Positions 9,264 to 17,093 of a stretch of 64,000 nt of DNA are shown here, piece by piece; the first letter of the stretch is position 1; every line of letters begins with the position of its first letter. The stretch spans positions 20,952-84,951 of the forward strand of contig NZ_JAELXS010000011.1 of NCBI RefSeq assembly GCF_016427505.1, written 5' to 3'. The notes beneath the pieces were generated by a model. That model did not search any database. It was not told the DNA's origin and was given only the letters and a program-made list of their open reading frames with translations. Origin of the DNA: Sphingomonas mollis (GTDB lineage Bacteria > Pseudomonadota > Alphaproteobacteria > Sphingomonadales > Sphingomonadaceae). A program made the position numbers and the translations under genes.

Positions 9264-10481
9264 TTGTCAACCAAATCACCCCAGGTGCTGGTGATCGACG
9301 ACGATCCCGACATCGTAAAGGCGGCGGCATTGCTGTTGAGCCGTCATGGCATCGACGTGACCGGTGCCGGCGATCCCGATGCGGCGTGGGTGAAGCTGGC
9401 CGAGCGGCGTTTCGATGCGATCCTGCTCGACCTGAATTTCGCGCGCGGGCAGACCAGCGGCGACGAAGGCTTCGCGATGCTCGAACGGCTGATCGCGGCG
9501 GATAGTGACGCGGTCGTCGTCGTCGTCACCGGCCATAGCGGTATCAGCGTGGCGGTGCGCGCGATGCGGGAGGGGGCGAGCGACTTCGTCATCAAGCCGT
9601 GGAGCAACGAGCGCCTGCTCGCGACGACACAGCGCGCGATCGATCTGGCGCGCGCCAAACGCGCGGTCGCACCGGCGCCGGTCGGGGGCGATGGCGCCTT
9701 CCTGCTGGGCGAGGACGCGAGCATCGTGCGGGTCCGCGATCTCGTCGCGCAGGTTGCGCCGACCGATGCCGCGGTGTTGGTCCGCGGCCCCGCCGGATCG
9801 GGCAAGAGTCTGGTCGCGCGGGCGCTGCTCGCCGGCGCGCGGCGCGGTGGTACGGTGGTGACGGTGGATGGCGGCGGCACCGTCCCCGATCTGCCCGCAG
9901 ACGGCACGCTGGTGATCGAGGACGTCGATGCGATCCCGCGCGCGGCACAGGCCGAATGGGTGCGCAGGTGCGGTACGACGCGGATCGTCGCGACCAGTCG
10001 GCTCGATCGTGCTGCCTTGCGCGCCGCGCTGATCGACGATCTGCTGTACCGGATCAACACGATCGAGATCGACTTGCCACCGTTGCGCGATCGTGGCGGC
10101 GATGCGGTGCGGCTGGCGCGGCATTTCCTCGATCTGTTCGCCGCCCGCTATGCCCGACCGGCAAAACCGATCGGTGACGAGGCGGCCCGCGCGATTGCCG
10201 CCGATCGCTGGCCCGATGACGTCCGCGGCCTGCGCCAGGCGTGCGAGCGCGCGGTGCTGCTTGGGACCGGGGCGGTCCATGACGTCGCCGATTTCGCCCT
10301 GTCGGTTGACATCGACGATCCGGTCCCGCGCGCCATCGCCGACCTGAACCTGGCGCGGGGCGAAAAGGCCATGGTAGCCGCCGCGCTCCAGCGCCACGCC
10401 TTCAACGTCAGCCGTGCCGCGGCCGAACTGGGATTGACCCGTGCCGCGCTGTACCGGCGGATGGACAAGCATGGGTTCTGA
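9264..10481 (+). CDS. NtrC-like response regulator lacking the GAFTGA segment
   Basis: Response regulator of 405 aa with receiver, AAA+ and Fis-type helix-turn-helix domains. The receiver has the acidic pocket IDDDP (11-15), phosphoacceptor Asp56 (LLDLNFARG) and Lys111. The AAA+ core has Walker A GPAGSGKS (175-182) and a Walker B-like TLVIEDVD (215-222). Between them lie only about 32 residues, and neither the ELFGHE region nor GAFTGA, the sigma-54 contact loop, is present. The C terminus (NVSRAAAELGLTRAALYRRM) is a clear Fis HTH. I use TTG at 9264 (MSTKSPQ), giving the usual short lead into the receiver; ATG at 9210 is a possible longer start. It probably controls the divergent ABC operon, and without GAFTGA may not act through sigma-54. 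Confidence 0.88.
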   Translation: MSTKSPQVLVIDDDPDIVKAAALLLSRHGIDVTGAGDPDAAWVKLAERRFDAILLDLNFARGQTSGDEGFAMLERLIAADSDAVVVVVTGHSGISVAVRAMREGASDFVIKPWSNERLLATTQRAIDLARAKRAVAPAPVGGDGAFLLGEDASIVRVRDLVAQVAPTDAAVLVRGPAGSGKSLVARALLAGARRGGTVVTVDGGGTVPDLPADGTLVIEDVDAIPRAAQAEWVRRCGTTRIVATSRLDRAALRAALIDDLLYRINTIEIDLPPLRDRGGDAVRLARHFLDLFAARYARPAKPIGDEAARAIAADRWPDDVRGLRQACERAVLLGTGAVHDVADFALSVDIDDPVPRAIADLNLARGEKAMVAAALQRHAFNVSRAAAELGLTRAALYRRMDKHGF

Positions 10482-11637
10482 CGCGCGTGCCATCGTCCGC
10501 GCGATCGCGTTGTTCGCGGCGGGGATCGTCGCGGCTATCGGCTGGGTCCATGGCCTTTATGCGACCGCTGCGCTGGCGGTGATCGCCGCGCTGTGGATCG
10601 GGGCGGCGGCGCATCACGTCGCGCGACGCCGGGCCTCGCCGCCGCCACCGCCGTCTCCGCTGCCGGTCGGCGACGACGCGCGTGAGCGGCGGCGGCTGGC
10701 GGCCTATCTCGACCTGTCACCCGCGCCGCTCGTCGCACTCGATGCGCGCGACCGGCTGCACGCGGTCAATCGGGCCGCGCGACGGCTGCTCGTCGCCGAC
10801 GATCTCGTCGCGCTTCCACCGGCGGCGCTGGTCGAGGCGATCGGCGCCGCCGTGCCGGGCCGTGCCGCCTCGGTGCGGATCGATACGGAAAAGGGCGTCC
10901 ACACCTTCGCCATCCTCACGACCGATCTCACCGGCAGCGGGATGGCGACGCGCGTGGCGGCGCTGATCGACATCGACAGCGAGATGAAGGCGGTCGAGGC
11001 GCAGGCGTTGCGCGACCTGTTGCAGGTGCTGAGCCACGAGATCACCAACACGCTGACGCCGATCGCATCGCTTGCGCGGACGGCGGCGCAGATACTGGAG
11101 GACGGCGATGCCGAACGCGATACGGTCCACGACGCCGTCGAAACGGTGGCGCGGCGGGCAGAGGCATTGCAACGCTTCGTCGAGGCGTATCGGGCGATGG
11201 CGCGGTTGCCCGTGCCTGCGCTCGCGCCTGTTCATCTCGCCCCCCTAGTCGCCGACATCTCGCGGTTGTTCGATACGCGGTGGCCCGCGGCGTCCCTGAC
11301 GCTCGACCTTCGCGCGGCACCCGCGACCGTTCGTGTTGACGCCGACCAGTTGATCGCCGCGCTCTGGGCGCTGTTGCAGAATGCCGCCGAGGTGGCCGTC
11401 GCCGTCACGCTCGACATCCGGACGACGGTCGGTGCCGTCGAGTTTATGGTCGGCGACGACGGACCCGGTATTCCCGCCGCGAATGGGGACGCGATTTTTC
11501 AGCCGTTCTTCACCACCAAGCCCCAGGGGAGCGGCGTAGGTCTCGCGCTGGCCCGCCAGATATTCCGCGCGCACGGTGGTGATCTGGTGCTGTTCGCTGT
11601 TCAGCCGGCAAGGTTTCTGGCGACGTTGCCGATCTGA
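10471..11637 (+). CDS. Membrane sensor histidine kinase partner of the Fis-type regulator
   Basis: A 388-aa inner-membrane kinase. Two short hydrophobic helices (about 10-27 and 30-48) leave almost no periplasmic loop, which suggests sensing within the membrane or cytosol. A proline-rich linker, a PAS-like region (about 78-170), the phosphoacceptor box LSHEITNTLTPI (His189) and an ATPase domain with N-box LLQNAAE, G1 DDGPGIP and GSGVGLALAR follow. The ATG at 10471 lies within the last codons of the response-regulator gene (11-base overlap), so the two are translationally coupled. The NtrB-like H-box matches NtrC-type partners. Confidence 0.91.
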   Translation: MGSDARAIVRAIALFAAGIVAAIGWVHGLYATAALAVIAALWIGAAAHHVARRRASPPPPPSPLPVGDDARERRRLAAYLDLSPAPLVALDARDRLHAVNRAARRLLVADDLVALPPAALVEAIGAAVPGRAASVRIDTEKGVHTFAILTTDLTGSGMATRVAALIDIDSEMKAVEAQALRDLLQVLSHEITNTLTPIASLARTAAQILEDGDAERDTVHDAVETVARRAEALQRFVEAYRAMARLPVPALAPVHLAPLVADISRLFDTRWPAASLTLDLRAAPATVRVDADQLIAALWALLQNAAEVAVAVTLDIRTTVGAVEFMVGDDGPGIPAANGDAIFQPFFTTKPQGSGVGLALARQIFRAHGGDLVLFAVQPARFLATLPI

Positions 11638-11695
11638 ATGGTGCGGATCGCGTCGGCCTTTCGACCGTTTGGCCAACAGATCGAAGGAGTTGCCG

Positions 11696-12154
11696 ATGTT
11701 GCGTTCGTTTCTGATGGGTCTGGTCGCTGGCCAACGTGCGATGACGCCACTGGCCGCATTGGCGGGGGCTGCGCGACGCGGGACGCTGCCGGAAGACAAT
11801 CCGCCGGCGCGACTGATGGCTCTTCCCCTGATCTCGGCAGGCGGCGTGGCGATGGGCGCGGCCGAGATGGCGGGCGACAAGATGACGACCGCGCCGGACC
11901 GCACGGTTTTCCTGGGGCTGCTCGCCCGCACCATCACCAGCGGCTTCGCCGGCGCGACGCTTGCCCCGCCGAAGCGGCAGCTGGCGGGTGCGGCGATCGG
12001 TATCGGCGCGGCGATCGCTTCGTCTTACGCAGGTCTTGCCGCGCGGAAATGGGCGATGCGGCGGTGGGGACAGACGGCGACCGGATTCGTCGAGGATGCG
12101 ATCGTGTTCACCGCCGCCAACATGATCGCCAACGCGAAACCGGCAAAGTCCTGA
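11696..12154 (+). CDS. DUF4126-like small membrane protein
   Basis: A 152-aa protein rich in Ala, Gly and Met with several hydrophobic segments (about 1-25, 45-62, 72-115) and a conserved-looking start MLRSFLMGLVAGQRAMTPLA. The 'G-R-MTPLA' opening and overall plan fit the DUF4126 family of unknown function. The start at 11696 has GAAGGAG about eight bases upstream. It stands 58 bp behind the histidine kinase in the same direction and could be read through from it, but has its own good ribosome-binding site. No catalytic motif is visible. Confidence 0.72.
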   Translation: MLRSFLMGLVAGQRAMTPLAALAGAARRGTLPEDNPPARLMALPLISAGGVAMGAAEMAGDKMTTAPDRTVFLGLLARTITSGFAGATLAPPKRQLAGAAIGIGAAIASSYAGLAARKWAMRRWGQTATGFVEDAIVFTAANMIANAKPAKS

Positions 12155-12165
12155 GACGACTGTCG

Positions 12166-12627
12166 CTAGCCGGCAGCGGCCTCAAGCGGAAAGACCAGCA
12201 GGGTCGATGTCGCGGAGGCGCATAGCCGCCCCTGAGCATCGACCAGTCGCGCTTCCGAAAAGCCGACCCGGCGGCCCAGCGAGACGATCTTCCCCTCGGC
12301 GCGCACCGGTCCACTCTGGTCGCTCAGCGCCCGGTGGTACGATATCTTGAGTTCCAGCGTCGTATAGCCTTGTCCTGCCGGCAGGCTGGAATGGACGGCA
12401 CAGCCGCAGGCGCTGTCGAGCAGCGTCGCGGCATAGCCGCCATGTACCGACCCGATCGGATTGAAGAACTTGCGCGAAGGCGAACCCTCGAACACCACCC
12501 GACCGCGTTCCAGTTCGACCAGGGCGAAATCCAGCGTTTCGCCGATCGGGGGATGAAGATTGGCCGCCATCAGGGCCGCCAGCTGGTCGTGACCGTCAAG
12601 GCCGGCATGGTCGATCAACACGTTCAT
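12166..12627 (-). CDS. PaaI-family hotdog thioesterase
   Basis: Probable acyl-CoA thioesterase of 153 aa. The hotdog signature is intact: NPIGSVHGGYAATLLDSACG, with the active-site HGG loop and following helix as in PaaI/YbgC-like enzymes, then YTTLELKISYHRAL as a beta strand. I start at MNVLIDHAG (12627); an in-frame ATG at 12699 would add 24 residues of low-complexity character. It is transcribed toward the DUF4126 gene and ends 11 bp from it, tail to tail. The substrate cannot be told from sequence; PaaI members usually clear aromatic or medium-chain acyl-CoAs. Confidence 0.88.
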   Translation of the reverse strand: MNVLIDHAGLDGHDQLAALMAANLHPPIGETLDFALVELERGRVVFEGSPSRKFFNPIGSVHGGYAATLLDSACGCAVHSSLPAGQGYTTLELKISYHRALSDQSGPVRAEGKIVSLGRRVGFSEARLVDAQGRLCASATSTLLVFPLEAAAG

Positions 12628-12852
12628 GGGCGGACATCCTTGTCTTGATGGGTTTGCGGGTCGGGCTGCGTTGCCGGTAGCAGGCATGTTTGTTGACAAC
12701 TAATCAGGTGTGCGTTGAATCAGTGATCTGGCGAATGTGCCGCTTTGGTGCCCGACCCGCCGATCCCGCGAGTATCTGTGCCCACGCATAGTTATGCTTG
12801 CGCCTTGAGTCGGGGTTGGGCAGGACCGCCGGCCAACCCGGAGATGATTATC

Positions 12853-13119
12853 ATGGCCAGCCATGTTCAGATTGACCATGCCAGTGTCACCGACAACGAC
12901 GTCGCGCGGCAGATCGAGTTTACGGCCGAGATCGACGGCGAAGAGGTCGAGTTTGCGGTCAAATATGCCGTGCTGAAGGAACTCAGCGGCGACGAACCCG
13001 AAGACGATGCCGTCGAGATGTTCGAGCGGTTCAGCGACGAGATCCTCGATGTCTGCGAGGAGGTGGCGGCCAAGCGCCCAGCCGCGACCGTCGTGATCGA
13101 CGAGAGCGATCTGGAGTAG
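12853..13119 (+). CDS. Small acidic protein, DUF1488-like
   Basis: An 88-aa, strongly acidic soluble protein (MASHVQIDHASVTDND then IEFTAEIDGEEVEFAVKYAV). The pattern of an opening beta hairpin, 'F..Y.VL..L', an acidic helix (DAVEMFERFSDEILDVCEE) and a final beta strand resembles DUF1488, a family without known function; the match is from memory of its pattern and is only moderate. It has its own upstream gap of 225 bp from the thioesterase start and is followed by the PHP protein gene after 67 bp. Confidence 0.68.
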   Translation: MASHVQIDHASVTDNDVARQIEFTAEIDGEEVEFAVKYAVLKELSGDEPEDDAVEMFERFSDEILDVCEEVAAKRPAATVVIDESDLE

Positions 13120-13186
13120 AGCGGCCGCCTGACCGGCCAGCCCATCGCACGATCGTAACATTGCGCCGACAAGGGGCGATGGGATC

Positions 13187-14713
13187 ATGGATGGGATAGC
13201 GATGGTTGTACGTTTCAGAACGGCGCAGGGGATTCTGCTGTTATGGCTGGCGGCGTTCGCCGCGCCGGTTTTCGCGGCGGCGGAGCGGCCGGCGGACGTG
13301 ACGCTGCAAGGCGTCATCCACGACGCCGATCGCGCCACCACGCGCGACCTGCCTTTCGTGGTGCCGGCCGGCACCGCGCTGGTGCGGGTCGATTTCACGT
13401 ATGAGGGGCGCGATCGCGGCGTCACGATCACGCTGGGCGTAGCCGATCCGCAGCGATTCCGCGGCTGGGGCGGGGGCACCAAATATGCCTTTGCGATCGG
13501 CGACGCCTTCGCCACGCCGTCGTTCCTGCCGGGGCCGATCCCGGCGGGACGGTGGCGGCTGATGATGACGGTGCCGGCCATCCGCACCGGCGACAGCGCC
13601 AGATGGTCGGCGCGCATCCGGTTCTCGACGGCATCGAATCTGGACGAGGTCGCCTTCGCCCCCGCACCGATCCGCGCCGGCCCCGGCTGGTATCGCGGCG
13701 ACCTGCACAGCCATAGCGGCCAGAGCGATGCCCGGTGCCGCAGCTATGCGGGGCGCGAGGCCGGGTGCCCGCCCTTCTACACCTTTCAGGAAGCGGCGGC
13801 GCACGGCCTCGATTTCGTGGCGCTGACCGATCACAACGTCACCTCGCACTTCATCGACATGGGCTATCTGCAGCCGCATTTCGATACGCTGCTGCTGATG
13901 CCGGGGCGCGAGCTGACGACGCGGGACGGCCATGCCAACCTGCTCGGCTATATGGGCGCGCTCGAAACCGATATCGGCCGACCGGGGGCGGAGACGGTGA
14001 ACGCGATGCTCGCCAGCGCCCGTGCCACGGGCGGGTTCCTGACGATCAACCATCCGTCGCGACCGACCGGCGAGGATTGCCTGGGCTGTGGCTGGGCGCC
14101 GCGCGACACCGATTACGCGAACGTCGATGCGATAGAGGTCGTCAACGGCGGCAGCACGATCGAGACGCCCGGCGACCGCGAGGCGGCGATCGTGAAACAG
14201 GTGCGCTACTGGGAGGCGCTGCTCGACCGCGGTTATCGACTGGTCGGGGTGGCCGGGTCGGACAATCACGACGCGATCCAGTATCGCGGCCACTCGCCGA
14301 TCGGCCTGCAGGCGGCGATCGGCAGCATCGCCACCGTGGTCCATGCCGATGACCTGTCGCAGGGCGCCATTCTGAGGGGATTGCGATCGGGGCGGGCGTT
14401 CGTCGATCTCGACGAAGGGCGCGGGCGCGTGCTGGATATGACTGCGCGGCGCGGCAACGCGACGGTGGCGATGGGCGGAACCCTGCCGACCGGTAAAGAG
14501 CCGATCACGGCGATGGCGCATGTCGAGGGCGTGGTGGGCGGGCAAGTTGCGCTGACCGTGGATGGCGAGCGGCGAGCGATGACTGCCATCGCGAGCGGGA
14601 CGGCGGACCTGCCGCTCGATCTACATCGCGGCGTGCGGCAATGGTTCCGGGTCGATGTCCTCCGCCCGGATGGTCGTTTCTGGCTGATCGGCAATCCCGT
14701 CTACGTTCGCTGA
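13187..14713 (+). CDS. Exported PHP-domain metallohydrolase (CehA/McbA-like)
   Basis: A 508-aa exported hydrolase. A signal peptide (about 1-28: basic start, hydrophobic core, APVFAAAE cleavage region) is followed by a beta-rich domain (about 30-160) and a PHP-type metal-binding domain starting at YRGDLHSHSGQSDARC. Visible PHP ligands are His-x-His in DLHSHS, ALTDHN, the ELTT/GHANLLGY region, NHPSRP and GSDNHD. The family (CehA/McbA) hydrolyses phosphoesters or carbamates in a di- or trinuclear metal site. Here the signal peptide puts it in the periplasm. A start five codons later (MVVRF) is also possible. It has no co-directional partner closer than the SDR gene 119 bp downstream. Confidence 0.86.
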   Translation: MDGIAMVVRFRTAQGILLLWLAAFAAPVFAAAERPADVTLQGVIHDADRATTRDLPFVVPAGTALVRVDFTYEGRDRGVTITLGVADPQRFRGWGGGTKYAFAIGDAFATPSFLPGPIPAGRWRLMMTVPAIRTGDSARWSARIRFSTASNLDEVAFAPAPIRAGPGWYRGDLHSHSGQSDARCRSYAGREAGCPPFYTFQEAAAHGLDFVALTDHNVTSHFIDMGYLQPHFDTLLLMPGRELTTRDGHANLLGYMGALETDIGRPGAETVNAMLASARATGGFLTINHPSRPTGEDCLGCGWAPRDTDYANVDAIEVVNGGSTIETPGDREAAIVKQVRYWEALLDRGYRLVGVAGSDNHDAIQYRGHSPIGLQAAIGSIATVVHADDLSQGAILRGLRSGRAFVDLDEGRGRVLDMTARRGNATVAMGGTLPTGKEPITAMAHVEGVVGGQVALTVDGERRAMTAIASGTADLPLDLHRGVRQWFRVDVLRPDGRFWLIGNPVYVR

Positions 14714-14832
14714 GCCATGGAACGATGCCGCACCGCCCTCGCATGAACGGCAAGACACGTCGCTGACAGCCACGCGTCATCTGTGTTGATCCAAAGCCGA
14801 TGGACGACATCAACATTCCAGGGAGGCCGATC

Positions 14833-15597
14833 ATGGCCGACGGCGCAGTCGCAATCGTCACGGGCGGGGAATCGGGCATCGGGGCGGCCTGCGCCATCGC
14901 GCTTGCGGCGGCCGGCGCCAGGGTCGCCATCACCTATTTTCACGATGCCGCCGCCGCCGCGAAGATATGCGCGTCGATCGGTGATGAACGGGCGATCGCG
15001 GTGCAGACCGACGTTGCCGACGAGACGGCGGTCGGCCGGCTGTTCGACACGGTCGAGGCGCGGTTCGGCACCGTGACATGGCTGGTCAATTCGGCCGGGC
15101 TGAACATGAGCGGCGTCCACATCGTCGACATGGAACTGACCCAGTTCGACCGGGTGATCCGGTCCGATCTGTACGGACCGTTCCTGACCTGTCGCCGGTT
15201 CGTCCGCGCACTGGCGGACAAGGAGATGAAGGGGCGGATCGTCAACATCTCCTCGATCCATGAACGGGCGCCGCGCGCTGGCGGTGTCGATTACGATTCG
15301 GCGAAGGGTGGCCTGTCGCAACTGACCGCGACGCTGGCGCTCGAACTCGCGCCGAAGGGCATCGCGGTGAACGGCGTCGCGCCCGGCATGATCCTGACGC
15401 CGATGAACGAACAGGCGGTCGACGATCCCGCCTATCGCGCCCGGCTGGAGGCGAACATTCCGGCGGGCCGCGCCGGTCGTCCGGACGAGGTCGCGACGCT
15501 GGTCGCGTTCCTGCTGTCGCCCGGCGCCGATTACATCACCGGCACCACCGTCACGATCGACGGCGCATTGTCGCTCACTGTCGCGCAAGGGGCCTGA
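14833..15597 (+). CDS. SDR-family NAD(P)-dependent oxidoreductase
   Basis: A 254-aa classical short-chain dehydrogenase. It has the Rossmann motif TGGESGIG (10-17), NSAG in the middle, catalytic serine in VNISSIHE and YxxxK as YDSAK, ending with the typical [15 protein letters not shown]. The ATG at 14833 has GGGAGG seven bases upstream, preferable to the in-frame ATG at 14800. It resembles glucose or sugar dehydrogenases of this superfamily. Only 3 bp separate it from the GH130-like gene, which supports a sugar or sugar-acid substrate, though the exact substrate is not readable. Confidence 0.9.
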   Translation: MADGAVAIVTGGESGIGAACAIALAAAGARVAITYFHDAAAAAKICASIGDERAIAVQTDVADETAVGRLFDTVEARFGTVTWLVNSAGLNMSGVHIVDMELTQFDRVIRSDLYGPFLTCRRFVRALADKEMKGRIVNISSIHERAPRAGGVDYDSAKGGLSQLTATLALELAPKGIAVNGVAPGMILTPMNEQAVDDPAYRARLEANIPAGRAGRPDEVATLVAFLLSPGADYITGTTVTIDGALSLTVAQGA

Positions 15598-15600
15598 GCG

Positions 15601-16515
15601 ATGACGACCTTCGCGGTGGAACAGCTCGACACCGTTCAGCTCGCGGCCGGCTCAGCAATCGACGGCATGGACCTGATGAGCCCGTTCGTGTGGCAGGAGG
15701 ATGGCCGTTACCGGATGATGGTGCGCGCCGTGCCCAATCCGCTGACGCCGCACGATCCGACCGGCCTCATCGCGCTTGGCGCAAGTGACGACGGGCTGAC
15801 CTTTGCCGTCGATCCGCGACTGGCGATCACGCCGGGGCCGGGGGCCGACGATGTCGGTGGCTGCGAAGACCCCACGGTCGTCATGATCGAACCCGGTGAC
15901 GGGGCGGGCGGGCACCGATATCTGGTCTATTATACCGGCGTCGACGCCACCCGGTCTCAAGGCGCGATGATCCTCGCCAGCGGACCGGACTTGGGCGACC
16001 TGACCAAGTGCGAGGTCGTGCTGAAGGCGCCACCCGGCGAAGGCAATATCAAGGAAGCGACGCTGGCGCGGACACCGGCGGGCGGCTGGCGGTTGTTCTA
16101 CGAATATGCCGCCGATGGCGCATCGCGGATCGGCATGGCGGCCGGCCCCACCGCGCAGGGACCGTGGACCGTACAGCCCGACCCGTTCGGCATCCGCGAC
16201 GACAGCTGGGACAACTGGCATCTGTCGACCGGCCCGATCGTCTCCGTCGCCGGGCGGGACCCGGTGATGTTCTACAACGGCGCCACCCACGACGCGCGTT
16301 GGCGGATCGGCTGGGTCAGCTTCGACCCACAATTCACGCGGGTCACGGGGCGCGGGCTGGAGCCGATGCTGGTGCCGCCACCGGCGGTCGACCGGGCCGC
16401 GACCGACATCGCCTTCGCTGCCTCCATGGTGATGGAGGGGGACATGATCGCGCTGTATTTCTCGATCGAGGACCGCATCCTGCGTCGCGCCCTGATCCGC
16501 CGTTACGACCGGTAA
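15601..16515 (+). CDS. GH130-like five-bladed beta-propeller glycosidase/phosphorylase
   Basis: A 304-aa cytosolic protein with the repeating blade pattern of five-bladed propeller glycoside-active enzymes. Typical elements are MSPFVWQEDGRYRMMVRA, GGCEDPTVV (a GH130-like catalytic region), YYTGVDA, KEATLAR, WHLSTGPIV and MFYNGATHDARWRIGW. GH130 members phosphorolyse or hydrolyse beta-mannosides. There is no signal peptide, so it acts on an imported sugar. It sits between the SDR gene (3-bp gap) and the DUF4337 gene (7-bp gap) in one operon. GH43 or GH32-like propellers are alternatives, but the GCEDP motif favours GH130. Confidence 0.78.
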   Translation: MTTFAVEQLDTVQLAAGSAIDGMDLMSPFVWQEDGRYRMMVRAVPNPLTPHDPTGLIALGASDDGLTFAVDPRLAITPGPGADDVGGCEDPTVVMIEPGDGAGGHRYLVYYTGVDATRSQGAMILASGPDLGDLTKCEVVLKAPPGEGNIKEATLARTPAGGWRLFYEYAADGASRIGMAAGPTAQGPWTVQPDPFGIRDDSWDNWHLSTGPIVSVAGRDPVMFYNGATHDARWRIGWVSFDPQFTRVTGRGLEPMLVPPPAVDRAATDIAFAASMVMEGDMIALYFSIEDRILRRALIRRYDR

Positions 16516-16522
16516 GCCAGCC

Positions 16523-17086
16523 ATGCCCGAAGACGAATATGACGTCCGCGGCCGGCATGACGACGCGATCGAGGAACGGTCGGCGCACGGCGAACCGCTC
16601 GGCCAAAAGATCGCGCTGTTCTCCGCCATCCTCGCCACGATCGGCGCGATCATCAGTTTTCTGGGCGGGCATACCCAGAACGACGCGCTCTATTACAAGA
16701 ACGAAGCGGTGCTGATGAAGGCGCGCGCGTCGGATAGCTGGTCCTATTATCAGGCGGAGGACATGAAGCGTCATCTGGCTGAAGCGGTCGCGCGACTGTC
16801 ACCCGTCGCGACGGGTGACGATGCGGTGGCTGCGACGACCTATGCGACACGGGCGCGGGCGCTTCGGGCGAAGGCGGAGGATTATGATCGCCGTTCCGAA
16901 CAGGCGGACAATGAATCACGCCATGCGCTGCGCCCCCATGTCAAACTCTCCATCGCGATGACGTTCGTACAGGTCGGCATCGCCCTCGCCTCGATCAGCG
17001 CACTGACGCGGCGGCGCTGGTTGCTATGGGGCGCCGGCGGCTGCGCGGCGATCGGTGTCGGCTTGAGCGTGATCGCCTGGTTCTAG
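16523..17086 (+). CDS. DUF4337-family membrane protein
   Basis: A 187-aa protein with one hydrophobic helix near the N terminus (about 28-47, KIALFSAILATIGAIISFLG), a long charged helical middle (about 50-140) and two closely spaced helices at the C terminus (about 145-187). The N-terminal charged lead and NDALYYKNEAVLMKARASDSWSYYQA segment are typical of DUF4337, whose function is unknown. It follows the GH130-like gene by 7 bp and overlaps nothing, so is probably the last gene of that operon. Confidence 0.82.
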   Translation: MPEDEYDVRGRHDDAIEERSAHGEPLGQKIALFSAILATIGAIISFLGGHTQNDALYYKNEAVLMKARASDSWSYYQAEDMKRHLAEAVARLSPVATGDDAVAATTYATRARALRAKAEDYDRRSEQADNESRHALRPHVKLSIAMTFVQVGIALASISALTRRRWLLWGAGGCAAIGVGLSVIAWF

Positions 17087-17093
17087 GAACCGA

